From Leptospira bouyouniensis (GTDB taxonomy: Bacteria > Spirochaetota > Leptospiria > Leptospirales > Leptospiraceae): DNA of 64,000 nt. The notes under the pieces are model-generated. The model did no database searches. It was not told the origin of the DNA and saw nothing but the letters and a program-made list of their open reading frames with translations. The position numbers and the translations under genes are program-made. The first letter of the stretch is position 1. Every line of letters begins with the position of its first letter. Below are positions 1 through 9,347 of this stretch, in pieces. The DNA lies in the NCBI RefSeq assembly GCF_004769525.1, contig NZ_RQFT01000012.1, forward strand, positions 660,081 through 724,080, in the 5' to 3' direction.

Positions 1-2
1 AA

Positions 3-992
3 AACAATCATCAGAAATTGTCAGAAGAACTGAACCAAAGAGAAACAAGTTTGATTCAAAATGATAGGATTGTAACACTAGGTTCGCTTGCATCCAATGT
101 TGCACACGAAATTAAAAACCCACTGGCTGGGATAAAATCAATGGTTTCTTACCTTTTATCTGAAGAAAAAAATTATCTATCCAATGTAGAACCACTTTGG
201 TATGAAAAGGAAAAAAGAATTTTATGGAAACATCGAACTAAAAAAGAAAAAAGAGAGGAGATGGATATGATATTACAATTGTTTCCATTCCTGGAGAGAA
301 AAGATCTCTTTTATTTTGCAGATCGGTGTATTGAACTTGGAATTGATTATCGAAGTTTTGAAGAGATCTCATCTGATGATAAGGATGCATGGCATTTTAT
401 TTTTTTGTGGCTAAAATACAAAACAATGGAGAATGCCAATTTACTCATAGCCAATGCAATTGACCGTACTGAAAAAGTTATCTCCACATTCCAACAATTT
501 TCAAAACCATTTAACTCTAAAGAAAAAGAATATGTGCGAATTGGTGAAGGGGTACGAGATATTCTAATCCTTTATAACCAATATTGGGAAATGAATCGAA
601 TCCTAATCACGGAGATTGATGATCAACTTAAAACGTATGTTAATGAATCTGCCATGAAGTTGGTTTGGTCACATTTGATTTTTAATTCTATACAAGCTAC
701 TCAGTCGAAAACGGGGGAAATCAAAGTGATAGTAAAAATGAATGATGCCAACTCAATTGAAATCAGAGTCATCGATAATGGAGTGGGAATTCCAAAAGAC
801 TTACATAAAAATATATTCCAACCTTTTTTTACAACAAAAGAGAAAGGAGAAGGCATTGGTCTTGGTTTATCCATTTGTAAATCCATTGTCACCGAACAAG
901 GTGGCTCGATTTCCTTTCGTTCTGAACCAGGAAAATCGGAATTCATTGTCACACTTCCAATCATTGAAAAGAATCCAGAAAATGAGGTTTAA
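3..992 (+). CDS. Sensor histidine kinase, C-terminal part (runs off the window's left edge)
   Basis: The frame is open to the first base, so the N-terminus, including any sensor domain, lies outside the window; the TTG at 18 is only the first internal start-like codon. What remains is the kinase core. An H-box with the phospho-accepting His lies about 30 residues after that TTG (VAHEIKNPLAG), and a HATPase domain follows with a G1 box (DNGVGIP), an F-box (FQPFFTTK) and a G2 box (GEGIGLGLSIC). Autophosphorylation on the H-box His is expected. The odd part is the dimerisation domain: roughly 75-85 extra, charged and aromatic-rich residues separate the first helix from the second (STFQQFSKP). 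The gene ends 3 bp before the next start, so it probably forms an operon with the following lipoprotein and hybrid kinase. Confidence 0.9.
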   Translation, partial: NNHQKLSEELNQRETSLIQNDRIVTLGSLASNVAHEIKNPLAGIKSMVSYLLSEEKNYLSNVEPLWYEKEKRILWKHRTKKEKREEMDMILQLFPFLERKDLFYFADRCIELGIDYRSFEEISSDDKDAWHFIFLWLKYKTMENANLLIANAIDRTEKVISTFQQFSKPFNSKEKEYVRIGEGVRDILILYNQYWEMNRILITEIDDQLKTYVNESAMKLVWSHLIFNSIQATQSKTGEIKVIVKMNDANSIEIRVIDNGVGIPKDLHKNIFQPFFTTKEKGEGIGLGLSICKSIVTEQGGSISFRSEPGKSEFIVTLPIIEKNPENEV

Positions 993-995
993 GTA

Positions 996-1553
996 ATGAA
1001 TTTAGTAAAAGTAAAAATAATAGTTTTAGTGTTTGTGGTGATGGGAATACTTGATTGCCAAAAAGAATTAATCAATTATGAAGCAGAAGCAATTTCTGTT
1101 ACAACTGAAGCAAAAACAAACTTACAACAAAAATTGATGGCTGCAATGAAAGAAGGAGGAACAAAGGTTGCCATTCCATTCTGTAAGGATAATGCTCTTG
1201 GTTTTACCAACCAATTGGGAAAAAAGCACCATTTGATCTTAAAAAGGATCACAGATAAACCTCGGAATGAAACCAATTTTGTCACAGATGATGAAGCAAA
1301 AATATTAGCAGAAATTCGAAACTTGAAATCGAAGGAAGGTGTATTTCCTAACCGAGTTCTGTCGTCGGATAAAAACGTCACTGTCTATATCCCAATAATC
1401 ATGATGGGTCAATGTTTACAATGCCATGGAAAAGCAAACGAAATGACGGAAGAAACAAAATCCATATTGAGAAAACAATACCCAAATGACAAAGCGATTG
1501 GGTATGAGTTGGGTGAGTTGAGAGGTCTTTTTTCCGTCACATTCTCAAAGTAA
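996..1553 (+). CDS. Tll0287-like (DUF3365) lipoprotein with a CxxCH haem motif
   Basis: This 185-residue protein starts with a short hydrophobic signal ending in a lipobox-like ILDC, so it is probably an envelope lipoprotein. The central part resembles the Tll0287-like/DUF3365 domain, including an FCKDNALG segment. A CLQCH sequence near residue 140 is a CxxCH c-type haem attachment motif. Family members are haem or redox sensors, often fused to kinases; here the domain stands alone between two kinase genes. GAGG about 8 bp upstream supports the ATG, which lies 3 bp behind the previous stop. I infer it senses redox state or gas for one of the neighbouring kinases. Confidence 0.8.
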   Translation: MNLVKVKIIVLVFVVMGILDCQKELINYEAEAISVTTEAKTNLQQKLMAAMKEGGTKVAIPFCKDNALGFTNQLGKKHHLILKRITDKPRNETNFVTDDEAKILAEIRNLKSKEGVFPNRVLSSDKNVTVYIPIIMMGQCLQCHGKANEMTEETKSILRKQYPNDKAIGYELGELRGLFSVTFSK

Positions 1554-1568
1554 TAGAAAAAACCTTAT

Positions 1569-4322
1569 ATGTTAAATCCAATCAAATTAATCACAAATAA
1601 ACCTGAATTATGTGACTTTGTCTTTGAAAAAGGTGTTTTTGGTTATTTGGTTTGGGATACAAGTATTGGGATTATTTATCCAAGTGCGGTGGCAAAAAAG
1701 TCGATGGGATTAACATTGGACCAACCATTTCCTGTTGAATGTATTCTCACACTCTCTGGGTCCAATTTTGATACAGAGGTAAATCATTCCGATTCAATTC
1801 TTGGTAGAATCTGTTTTGATCCTAGTAACAGTGCAGGTTTTCCTTTTTTATTCCATACAAAAGAATTTTTTGAATTAGGAAGGAAATACATCTTACTTGC
1901 TTTAGATGTTTTTTTTGAAGGTAAAGAAAAATCATTACCACCGATTTTACAATCTGCAGAAATTTCTAGGGACTTATTTACTTCCTCATTTCGATATTCC
2001 AATATTGGAATGGAAATTTCCAATCCACATGGAGAGATGATTGAAGTAAATCCTATCTTTTGTGAATGGCTTGGATACGAAAGAGAAGAGTTAAAGAAAA
2101 AAACTTTGTCTGAGTTTACTCATCCAGATGATTTGGATTTGGAATTATCCTATTTGGAACAATTAAACAGAGGTTTGATTCCCAGTTTCCAAATTAAAAA
2201 AAGATATCTGACAAAAAATAATCAATCTATTTGGACAATCCTAAATAAGTCCATTATCCGAGACAATTTGGGAAATCCAATTTATTATTTATCTCAAATC
2301 TTGAATATAACAGATTCGATCCAATCAGAAATGGAATTAAGATCCATTTCTCGTTTGTTAGACCAAATGGCAAACCTTGCCAAAATTGGTGGTTGGGAAT
2401 TGGATTTAAAAACAAACCAAGCGAATTGGACTCATGTAACAAAACGGATCCATGAAGTGGAAGAAAGTTATATACCCAGCTTGGAAACAGGCCTTCAATT
2501 TTACCATGACGAAGAGACTCGAAAACAAATTACCGCTGCTGTCCAAGACCTGATCACGAAAGGAAAGGAATATGATTTAGAATTGGAAATGGTGACAGCC
2601 AAAGGGAACCAAACTTGGATTAGAACCATTGGTCGAGCAGAATATGAAAACGACAAAGTAGTTAAAATTTATGGCATCATCCAAGATATTAATGAACGAA
2701 AAAAATGGGAAGTGGCTCTCGCATCGCAAACAGCCATTCTATGGTCTTTCGTTGAACACGCACCAGCAGCCGTTGCGATGTTAGACCAAGAGATGAGGTA
2801 TGTTGCCCTTAGCCAAAGGTGGATCGATGATTATAAAATTCCAATGACCAAAGAAGAAATCATTGGGAAATGCCATTATGAAATTTTTCCAAACATTGGT
2901 GAAGAATGGAAAAAAATACATTCTCGCGGATTACAGGGTGAAGTTTTAAAAAAGGATGAAGATATTTGGAGACCACCGGGTTGGGATAAAGACCAAGTGA
3001 TCCAATGGGAAATCCGCCCTTGGAGTCTACTTTCTGGGGGAATCGGTGGGATTCTTATGTTTACAAGGGACATTACAGAATCGTACGAAACGAAGTTAGA
3101 ACTTAAACTGGCAAAAGAACTAGCAGAGAACGCGTATAATGCGAAGTCTGAATTTTTAGCAAATATGAGTCACGAAATACGGACACCTTTGAACGGAATC
3201 ATTGGTTATTCAGATTTACTGGCAGAAACTTTGTTAGATTCTTCTTATAGCGAATATGCCCAAATTGTAAAACAATCGGCTCACACATTACTAAATATTG
3301 TGAATGATATATTGGATTTTTCGAAAGCGGAAGCAGGAAAATTACAACTTGCGGAAGAACCGAATGATCTTAAAAAATCCATCCAAGAAGCTATCAAAAT
3401 TATGGATATCCAAGCCATCATCAAAGGGTTGGATATCCGTTTGTCCATTGATGAATCAATCCAACAAACTCTAATGTTTGATTCCAATCGATTAAGGCAA
3501 GTGATGTTAAATTTACTCGGAAATGCGATTAAGTTTACGGAAAAGGGAATGATTGAATGCCGCTTGGTCCGAATCAATTCTGAAAATGAGAAAGAAGTAA
3601 AAGTTAGAATCTCTGTCAAAGATACGGGAATCGGTATTGCAAAGGAAAATCAGAAAAAAATATTTGATTCTTTTACGCAAGAAGATTTCTCCACCACACG
3701 AAGGTTTGGTGGAACAGGTCTCGGTCTTGCCATTTGTAAACAATTGCTTAGTTTAATGAAGTCTGAATTGAAATTAAAGAGTGAGGTTGGAGAAGGGAGC
3801 GAGTTTTATTTTGAAATTCCGTTTCGTATTCCAGAATTTGATCAGAGTCTCCAATCGGATGTGGCTGAACTAGATTTGGCAAACCAAAAAAAATTAGAAT
3901 CGAAACGGAATGAGGTAACTGTTAAAATTTTAATCGTTGAAGATAATGTTGTGAATATGGGCCTCATGAAAAATTTCATCAAACGCATTTTGTCTGATGT
4001 TATCATTTTGGAAGCAGAAAACGGTGAAGAAGCAGTGAAAGTATTTCAAAAAGAATTACCACATGTCATTTTGATGGACATCCAAATGCCTGTGAAAAAT
4101 GGATATGATGCAACGATTGCGATACGTAAATTAAATAAAGGAAAAAAAATACCAATCATTGCTGTCACTGCAGGTATCATCGCAGGCGAAAAAGAAAAAT
4201 GTTTTGAAGTTGGAATGAATGATTATCTGAGTAAACCTGTTCAAAAAGAAAATTTAAAACAACTACTTTTAAAATGGATTGATTTTGAAGACTTAAGCAT
4301 CAAATCGAAACAATCCTCCTAG
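1569..4322 (+). CDS. Hybrid sensor histidine kinase: three PAS domains, kinase core, receiver
   Basis: A 917-residue cytoplasmic hybrid kinase with no clear membrane segment. The first 140 residues are not recognised. Three PAS-like units follow, at about 145-265, 275-390 and 395-510. The H-box NMSHEIRTPLNG has its His at about 535. The HATPase domain follows, with DTGIGIA and GGTGLGLAICKQL. A C-terminal receiver domain (from about 785) carries ILIVEDN, the phospho-acceptor Asp at about 837 (LMDIQMPVKNG) and a conserved Lys (LSKPVQ). A His-Asp relay within the protein, with output to an unlinked partner, is the usual mode. It lies 15 bp behind the haem lipoprotein gene. Its 3' end overlaps the convergent porin gene by 30 bp. 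Confidence 0.93.
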   Translation: MLNPIKLITNKPELCDFVFEKGVFGYLVWDTSIGIIYPSAVAKKSMGLTLDQPFPVECILTLSGSNFDTEVNHSDSILGRICFDPSNSAGFPFLFHTKEFFELGRKYILLALDVFFEGKEKSLPPILQSAEISRDLFTSSFRYSNIGMEISNPHGEMIEVNPIFCEWLGYEREELKKKTLSEFTHPDDLDLELSYLEQLNRGLIPSFQIKKRYLTKNNQSIWTILNKSIIRDNLGNPIYYLSQILNITDSIQSEMELRSISRLLDQMANLAKIGGWELDLKTNQANWTHVTKRIHEVEESYIPSLETGLQFYHDEETRKQITAAVQDLITKGKEYDLELEMVTAKGNQTWIRTIGRAEYENDKVVKIYGIIQDINERKKWEVALASQTAILWSFVEHAPAAVAMLDQEMRYVALSQRWIDDYKIPMTKEEIIGKCHYEIFPNIGEEWKKIHSRGLQGEVLKKDEDIWRPPGWDKDQVIQWEIRPWSLLSGGIGGILMFTRDITESYETKLELKLAKELAENAYNAKSEFLANMSHEIRTPLNGIIGYSDLLAETLLDSSYSEYAQIVKQSAHTLLNIVNDILDFSKAEAGKLQLAEEPNDLKKSIQEAIKIMDIQAIIKGLDIRLSIDESIQQTLMFDSNRLRQVMLNLLGNAIKFTEKGMIECRLVRINSENEKEVKVRISVKDTGIGIAKENQKKIFDSFTQEDFSTTRRFGGTGLGLAICKQLLSLMKSELKLKSEVGEGSEFYFEIPFRIPEFDQSLQSDVAELDLANQKKLESKRNEVTVKILIVEDNVVNMGLMKNFIKRILSDVIILEAENGEEAVKVFQKELPHVILMDIQMPVKNGYDATIAIRKLNKGKKIPIIAVTAGIIAGEKEKCFEVGMNDYLSKPVQKENLKQLLLKWIDFEDLSIKSKQSS

Positions 4323-5867
4323 ACGAATCATCATTGATTCCGTTACTGCACTAGAACGTTCTGATTTATTTCCAGGTTCCCTCCATTCACCCGTTTGTAA
4401 AATTAGATCATAACTTCCTATATGACTCGAAATTCCTTGGTATCTTTCTACATCTTTGTAATAGGTGCGAAATACATCGGTTTGTAGAAAAAAACGTATT
4501 CGGTCTTCTGGGTCATAATTCATACGGAATCCATAATTAAGATTTTCTTTAATGGCACCCATCACTTTTGGATTGGACGTCCATTGGAATTGATCAGAAC
4601 GACTGATTGATAACAAATTATGATCCGCACCTACGAGTACTTCTGGATTTGTAATCTTTGATATACCTCCATGGATTCCGAAACCAAATTCTTTGGAAAA
4701 ATCATAATTCAAACTTAAAAAACCAGTAACTTCTTTTGGGGATTCAAATTTTTTTTTGGAATTGGCTTTTGCGTCGGTTGCATATCCACCTGAGAGAAAA
4801 CCAAATTTACTATCAGTAAATTCTTCTCCATATGTTGTCGTTTGGAAAGGTGCAATCCCTGATGATGTAATTGATGTTAGGTTAGTTCCATAGGTGATTT
4901 CACCTCTTGATTCAAAATTTCCTTGTTTCCAAACAAAACCAAACGAAATCCCTCCTGAATCCAAAGTGCTCCTTTGGTTTTTGTTTTTTTGTGAAAACGT
5001 TAATTGATTTGTTTGTAATTGATTCAAAGACTGATCTGCATGCAAAGGTAAACCATCTCTTGAGGAATCGGTATTTGGATCACTGACTTTGAGTTTGGTA
5101 CCGATTGCAGAAGTAGTGAATAATAAATTAGTGGAAGGGGTCCAATCCAAACGTACGGCAATTGTTGGCATCGTGTTTCGTTCTATATTTGTTTTTACAT
5201 TGGGGTCATTATGAAATCCAGTAGTTCCGATGGCAGAACCAAATTTGAAATCACCTAACTTATACCATAAACCAATTTGTTCCCTTTGCCATCCAATGTT
5301 ACCTGATGCTGACATAAAGGCACTAGCATTATAAGATTGAGGAAAAACACCTGCAAATAAATCCCAAGTCCTACCCAGAAAAATTTGGAATTGAGTAGTT
5401 GGGTTGTATTGGAAATACATTTGTCGTACCCTTGGTTTTGTTTCGGCCCCAACAGAACTTTTGGTTACATCAACAAAGTCAGCTTCAAAAATTGCCTTTG
5501 CTTTGGGGCCATAACTGATCTCTGCTCCAAGTAAGGAACTTGTAGGGAATATCCCCGAGCGAGGTTCTGCATCTCTAGCTTGGATTTGTCTTTTGGCAAC
5601 GGTTGGTCCGATTAAATTATCAAATCCAAAGGATAATACCGATTGGTTTGCATAAGCAAAATCCGTTTTTAACATTCCAGTAAGGCGAAATTTAATTTCG
5701 CCTGGAGCAGTTTGATGGTCCTGATTTTTTTCAAACGTTTTGGATGGGTAAAGTGGCGTTCCATCCTTTGGAATGGATTCCTCTTTAAAATTGGTTTCAG
5801 CAATTAAGGTTGATCGATAACCAATAGAACAAACCACACAAATCAAACCCAAAAAGAGATGTTTCAT
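4293..5867 (-). CDS. DcaP-like trimeric porin family outer membrane protein
   Basis: A 524-residue exported protein. The N-terminus is a signal peptide (hydrophobic LFLGLICVVC) followed by a short charged stretch. The rest has alternating aromatic strands, a long GRTWDLF-type segment around residue 175, and the overall look of a DcaP-like porin (PF19577-type), a trimeric outer membrane channel for small anionic solutes. No coiled coil is obvious before the barrel, although DcaP proteins often have one. The C-terminus (LGGLFRFDA) is not a classic terminal aromatic. The substrate cannot be read from sequence. The gene is monocistronic and convergent with the hybrid kinase, overlapping it by 30 bp. 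Confidence 0.75.
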   Translation of the reverse strand: MKHLFLGLICVVCSIGYRSTLIAETNFKEESIPKDGTPLYPSKTFEKNQDHQTAPGEIKFRLTGMLKTDFAYANQSVLSFGFDNLIGPTVAKRQIQARDAEPRSGIFPTSSLLGAEISYGPKAKAIFEADFVDVTKSSVGAETKPRVRQMYFQYNPTTQFQIFLGRTWDLFAGVFPQSYNASAFMSASGNIGWQREQIGLWYKLGDFKFGSAIGTTGFHNDPNVKTNIERNTMPTIAVRLDWTPSTNLLFTTSAIGTKLKVSDPNTDSSRDGLPLHADQSLNQLQTNQLTFSQKNKNQRSTLDSGGISFGFVWKQGNFESRGEITYGTNLTSITSSGIAPFQTTTYGEEFTDSKFGFLSGGYATDAKANSKKKFESPKEVTGFLSLNYDFSKEFGFGIHGGISKITNPEVLVGADHNLLSISRSDQFQWTSNPKVMGAIKENLNYGFRMNYDPEDRIRFFLQTDVFRTYYKDVERYQGISSHIGSYDLILQTGEWREPGNKSERSSAVTESMMIRLGGLFRFDA

Positions 5868-5980
5868 ATTGTTATATATCCTTTGCGTGGTGTTGGGCTA
5901 AAAAACGTTAGAACACCTTCTATTTAAACTTTACTTTTAGCAAGAAAACATTTACAAATTCAAAATTAAAAAGTTTTGGT

Positions 5981-6398
5981 ATGGTAAAAATTCTAGAACC
6001 TAAATCAGTAACCATTGATTCCATTCTTGAACGTACAAAGGAAACAACAATTCTTATCACCGCAGACCAAAATGTAATCCGATAGGCAAAGGCTCTTGAA
6101 CCGAAAGGAGATTCTAATGATCAAGTCCTGACATATCTATCATCATACAAATTTAAGTTAACTTTGATATTCAAGACTCATCAATCCACTTACTTAACGT
6201 TATCGATACGAAACAAAATGCAGCGAAAGATGTAGAGGCGATCAAAGAAAATGTCGAATTTGACTAGAAACTCGAAAAAGCAATGTTTGTAATGGTCGTC
6301 CAGAGAAAGAACTTTTAAATCCAATTACACGGAAAGTAATTCCTGATGATAACGATGTTGTTGCATCAGGAAATGAATACAAAATCCAGTATGAATAA
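5981..6398 (+). pseudogene. Degenerate gene remnant of unknown origin
   Basis: This stretch keeps protein-like fragments but no intact frame. A start at 5981 reads MVKILEPKSVTIDSILERTK, then hits a stop after 34 codons. A second fragment (VNFDIQDSSIHLLNVID) continues in another frame to a stop near 6267. A third fragment ends NPITRKVIPDDNDVVASG before a stop at 6396-6398. The fragments are consecutive and on the same strand, which suggests one decayed gene with frameshifts and stops. I do not recognise the family. The rest of the 5868-6478 gap shows nothing else. Confidence 0.4.
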
Positions 6399-6478
6399 AT
6401 CAATGCAATCGCAAATCGAACTATCTCTTTATTATTTAGCTCGAAATTGTAAGTGAAGGTAGACATTGATTCATTTGA

Positions 6479-7978
6479 TTATTTCAATTCTTTCATCATA
6501 CTTAGATATGTTTTAAAGTAATCTACGGATTCTGTTAAAACTGGATCTAAATCCAGTGGGTTTTCTTCTGCAAACAAACCATTGGAGGTGGAGTTTTGTT
6601 TAAGGCGTTCATCAAGTTTCGATTGTATGTTTTTGGGAATGTATGGATTTTTATCTTTTGTTGGTTTGATCCAATTCCAAAATTTTGTTTCATGGGGGAT
6701 GTTGCTTGCTTTATTTGGATCATCTATATTGATATCGGGAATAATACCAAATCCTTGGATTTCTTCACCAGAAGGAAGATACATTTTTGAATTGGTGATA
6801 GCATAAAAATATCCTGTTTTAGTTCCAACTTCAAAAAACATTTGGAACGTACCTTGCCCAAAGGTTCTCGATCCAAGTATGATGGCATTTTTATTTTCAC
6901 GAAGACTTCCCGCAACGAGTTCTCCTCCTGCAGTGGTTTTTGGACCTACTAAAATTCCGATAGGACCATCCCAAACAATTGCATCACCTTTGAAAGAGGG
7001 GTATATATTTTCTTCATATCGATTTTTAATGCTAAATAAATTTTTAGAAGAAATTAAAAGTGATAAAAACTTTCGAAGCTCAATGAGATTTGCTTGTTCA
7101 CTTTCTCTTAAATCTATAAGGAGTGCGCCTACTGTATTTTGATTTTTCTTTTTTTCGTTTAATTCGTGTTCAATGATTTTTTTTGCAGCACTTGCGATTG
7201 TAAATTTGTCATTAAATTGCAAAAAATTTTTTATTTTTATGTAGAGAATATCAGGGTAACCAGGAAAGACTCTGTGCGAAATATTATTAAGAACATTGAA
7301 AGATGTTTCCGTTTTAATTTCTTTTGCATCGTAAACTTTTGTGTGTGGGTCGATCTCTTCTGCATATCCTAACATGGCATTAAAAATGATTTTCTCTAAT
7401 AAAATATTTTGATCTTTGAAGTCCTTGGTGATCGTTGTATCGTTTTTTGCTAAATTGTAAACGGTGTCTAAGTGTTTTTCTAAGTCTGAATACTCAAGAT
7501 TTAAAGATGCAAAATGCTGAGAGAGTTCCTTTCTTTTTTTCGGTTCCCATTCTGTAATATCTTTTGGATCGTAATTTTCTTGTTTTAGGCGTACAAAGAC
7601 AGTATCTTCGGACGGGATTAAAACTCCATGACTGATTATTTTTCCATTATTTTTGTTTAAGTCATAAAAACTTTTTGGATAAAAATCTATAGAGAGCAGT
7701 TCGTATGCTTTTTTGATTGCACCTCCAAAAGATGCCGAGGCGCTGATTTTATCGCTAGTTAGATGTAGGATCGTAATGTCATTTTTTAATTTTATAAAAT
7801 GTTCTAAGTTGATTTTCCCAACATAGAGGTAGGGGTATTTGCTTTCACTTTTTAACGTTTCGATCGAATCGAATTTTAGGTTTGATTTGTTTGAAGTTTT
7901 GTTTTGGGCAGGTTTGCAGGAAATTAATTGGAAAGAAAGAATTGAAAATAAAAATAGGGAGGGTATGGAAAATTTCAT
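6479..7978 (-). CDS. S41-family protease-like lipoprotein lacking the catalytic Ser and Lys
   Basis: A 499-residue protein with a signal peptide and lipobox (LISC, Cys21). The S41 C-terminal-processing protease fold is visible: an EEIDPHTKVY segment (about 207-216), an ALLIDLRESE strand (about 285), and the core GPKTTAGGELVAGSL...GSRTFGQG (about 345-376). In active enzymes this core reads SASASE...TFGKG with Ser and Lys as catalytic dyad. Here the aligned residues are Ala350 and Gln375, so both are missing. The PDZ domain is absent or unrecognisable. It probably binds rather than cuts peptides in the periplasm. It is monocistronic and flanked by a gene remnant. Confidence 0.75.
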   Translation of the reverse strand: MKFSIPSLFLFSILSFQLISCKPAQNKTSNKSNLKFDSIETLKSESKYPYLYVGKINLEHFIKLKNDITILHLTSDKISASASFGGAIKKAYELLSIDFYPKSFYDLNKNNGKIISHGVLIPSEDTVFVRLKQENYDPKDITEWEPKKRKELSQHFASLNLEYSDLEKHLDTVYNLAKNDTTITKDFKDQNILLEKIIFNAMLGYAEEIDPHTKVYDAKEIKTETSFNVLNNISHRVFPGYPDILYIKIKNFLQFNDKFTIASAAKKIIEHELNEKKKNQNTVGALLIDLRESEQANLIELRKFLSLLISSKNLFSIKNRYEENIYPSFKGDAIVWDGPIGILVGPKTTAGGELVAGSLRENKNAIILGSRTFGQGTFQMFFEVGTKTGYFYAITNSKMYLPSGEEIQGFGIIPDINIDDPNKASNIPHETKFWNWIKPTKDKNPYIPKNIQSKLDERLKQNSTSNGLFAEENPLDLDPVLTESVDYFKTYLSMMKELK

Positions 7979-8154
7979 AGATTATGGATTAGCAGTTCCT
8001 AGGTGATGCCAAAAGTAAATGAATTTCTGTCCAAATTTCTACTTTTTTTCCCAATCGAATCTTTTCCTGGAGAAATAGATTGAAATCCCAGAGATTGAAT
8101 TTTAGATTCTCTTAATCACAGTTTGTTAGAATGAAATTTTCTCATTGTGGCAGC

Positions 8155-8163
8155 TGGTATAAT
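8155..8163 (+). promoter_or_regulatory. Extended -10 promoter element
   Basis: The sequence TGGTATAAT is a TGn extended -10 box, 24 bp before the GTG start of the YbjN-like gene. No good -35 box is seen, as is usual with extended -10 promoters. A GAGG ribosome-binding site lies between it and the start. Confidence 0.5.
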
Positions 8164-8187
8164 TTTTATGTGCCAATGAGGTAGTTT

Positions 8188-8676
8188 GTGAGATCGTTTA
8201 TTTCTTCTCTTTTAATTTTTGTAGTATTTTCCACAGTTTTTTCAGTCAACGCGCAGGCCCTCAAAGGAAAAGAATCCGAATCTGCGCACAAATCTGCCAC
8301 CTTACATTATAAAGTCGAAAAAAATCTAATCAAAAAATTGTTGTTAGAGTTAGGTTACCAAATCATTAGTGATGAAGACAAACTACTCATTGTATCCTAT
8401 CAAGATTTCAGAGTAGGTCTTGTTTCTGGAAATGATTCCTCCATTCAATTTTATTCCTCGTTCAATACTGACAAAAAAAACAAAATTGAACTCGCAAATA
8501 AATGGAACCAAAAAATGCGTTACTCTAGAAGTTACATGGACGGGGAAGGTAGACTAGTTTTAGAAAGTGATTTTGATTATTCTGGAGGAGTCAGTGAGGA
8601 AGCCATCAAAGAATTTTTGCAAAAGTTTCAAATTCTAAATTCCCAATTTAGTACATTACTTATACTCGCTGAATGA
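8188..8676 (+). CDS. Exported YbjN-domain protein
   Basis: A 162-residue protein with an N-terminal signal peptide (hydrophobic LLIFVVFSTVFSVNAQA). The mature part matches the YbjN-like fold (PF10722 type): a basic N-terminal helix (KLLLELGYQI), then IQFYSSF, an ANKWNQKMRYSRSYMD block and a VLESDFDYSGGVS block. YbjN-like domains are sensory or chaperone-like folds of unclear role. I chose the GTG start at 8188 because it follows a GAGG site and an extended -10 promoter and gives a complete signal peptide. It stands alone between a leftward and a rightward gene. Confidence 0.7.
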   Translation: MRSFISSLLIFVVFSTVFSVNAQALKGKESESAHKSATLHYKVEKNLIKKLLLELGYQIISDEDKLLIVSYQDFRVGLVSGNDSSIQFYSSFNTDKKNKIELANKWNQKMRYSRSYMDGEGRLVLESDFDYSGGVSEEAIKEFLQKFQILNSQFSTLLILAE

Positions 8677-8808
8677 GATTACTTCTACCGAAAATATAAA
8701 ATACTTTACTGTGATAAAAAAAATAGTATTCGAAGAGGAACTTGGACAGGACATTGAAGGAACAGTCATACTCGATTGATACAGAAAAGAGATAGGGGAG
8801 CAAATTCA

Positions 8809-9270
8809 ATGTCACGTCCATTTAAAGTTTTAGGTATCCAACAGGTTGCCATTGGTGGCGAATCAAAAGAAAAATTATCAAAGTTTTGGGTTGAGGTCAT
8901 GGGACTTACTAAGGTTTCCGATTACAAAAGTGAAAAGGAAAACGTAGACGAAGATATTCTTTCTATGGGGAATGGACCGTACAAAGTTGAAATCGATTTG
9001 ATGCAACCAATTGACCCAATCAAAAGTCCCAAGGTACATGATCCTAAATTGAATCATATTGGTCTTTGGATCGATAAGTTAGAAGAATGTGTTGAGTATT
9101 TAACGAAACAAGGGGTTCGTTTTACACCAGGTGGGATACGAAAAGGTGCAGCTGGGTATAACGTATGTTTTATCCACCCTAAAGGTAATGAAGAATTTCC
9201 ACTCTGTAGTGAAGGTGTCCTTGTGGAGTTAGTACAAGCTCCGGATGATGTGATCAAAGCACTTAGCTAA
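8809..9270 (+). CDS. VOC family protein (glyoxalase / methylmalonyl-CoA epimerase-like)
   Basis: A 153-residue protein of the vicinal-oxygen-chelate superfamily. Two beta-alpha-beta-beta-beta units are apparent: the first begins VLGIQQVAIG and ends KVEIDLM; the second begins LNHIGLWID, includes TKQGVRFTPGG, and ends VLVELVQ. The His of LNHIGLW and the Glu of LVELVQ match positions that ligate metal in this family. I prefer the ATG at 8809, which has AGGGGAG 8 bp upstream, over the in-frame TTG at 8776. The substrate is not determined; methylmalonyl-CoA epimerase and lactoylglutathione lyase are both possible. A strong terminator follows. Confidence 0.75.
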   Translation: MSRPFKVLGIQQVAIGGESKEKLSKFWVEVMGLTKVSDYKSEKENVDEDILSMGNGPYKVEIDLMQPIDPIKSPKVHDPKLNHIGLWIDKLEECVEYLTKQGVRFTPGGIRKGAAGYNVCFIHPKGNEEFPLCSEGVLVELVQAPDDVIKALS

Positions 9271-9294
9271 TATTCCAAATTTTATGCTTAAGTT

Positions 9295-9322
9295 AACGAT
9301 TGGCATAAAAGCCAATCGTTTT
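9295..9322. terminator. Bidirectional intrinsic terminator
   Basis: A perfect 10-bp stem, AACGATTGGC paired with GCCAATCGTT, closes a 6-nt loop and ends in T residues. It separates the convergent VOC gene and the LPG-synthase-TM gene and could serve both. Confidence 0.8.
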
Positions 9323-9347
9323 GACTAATTCAAAGATTATAAAAACT

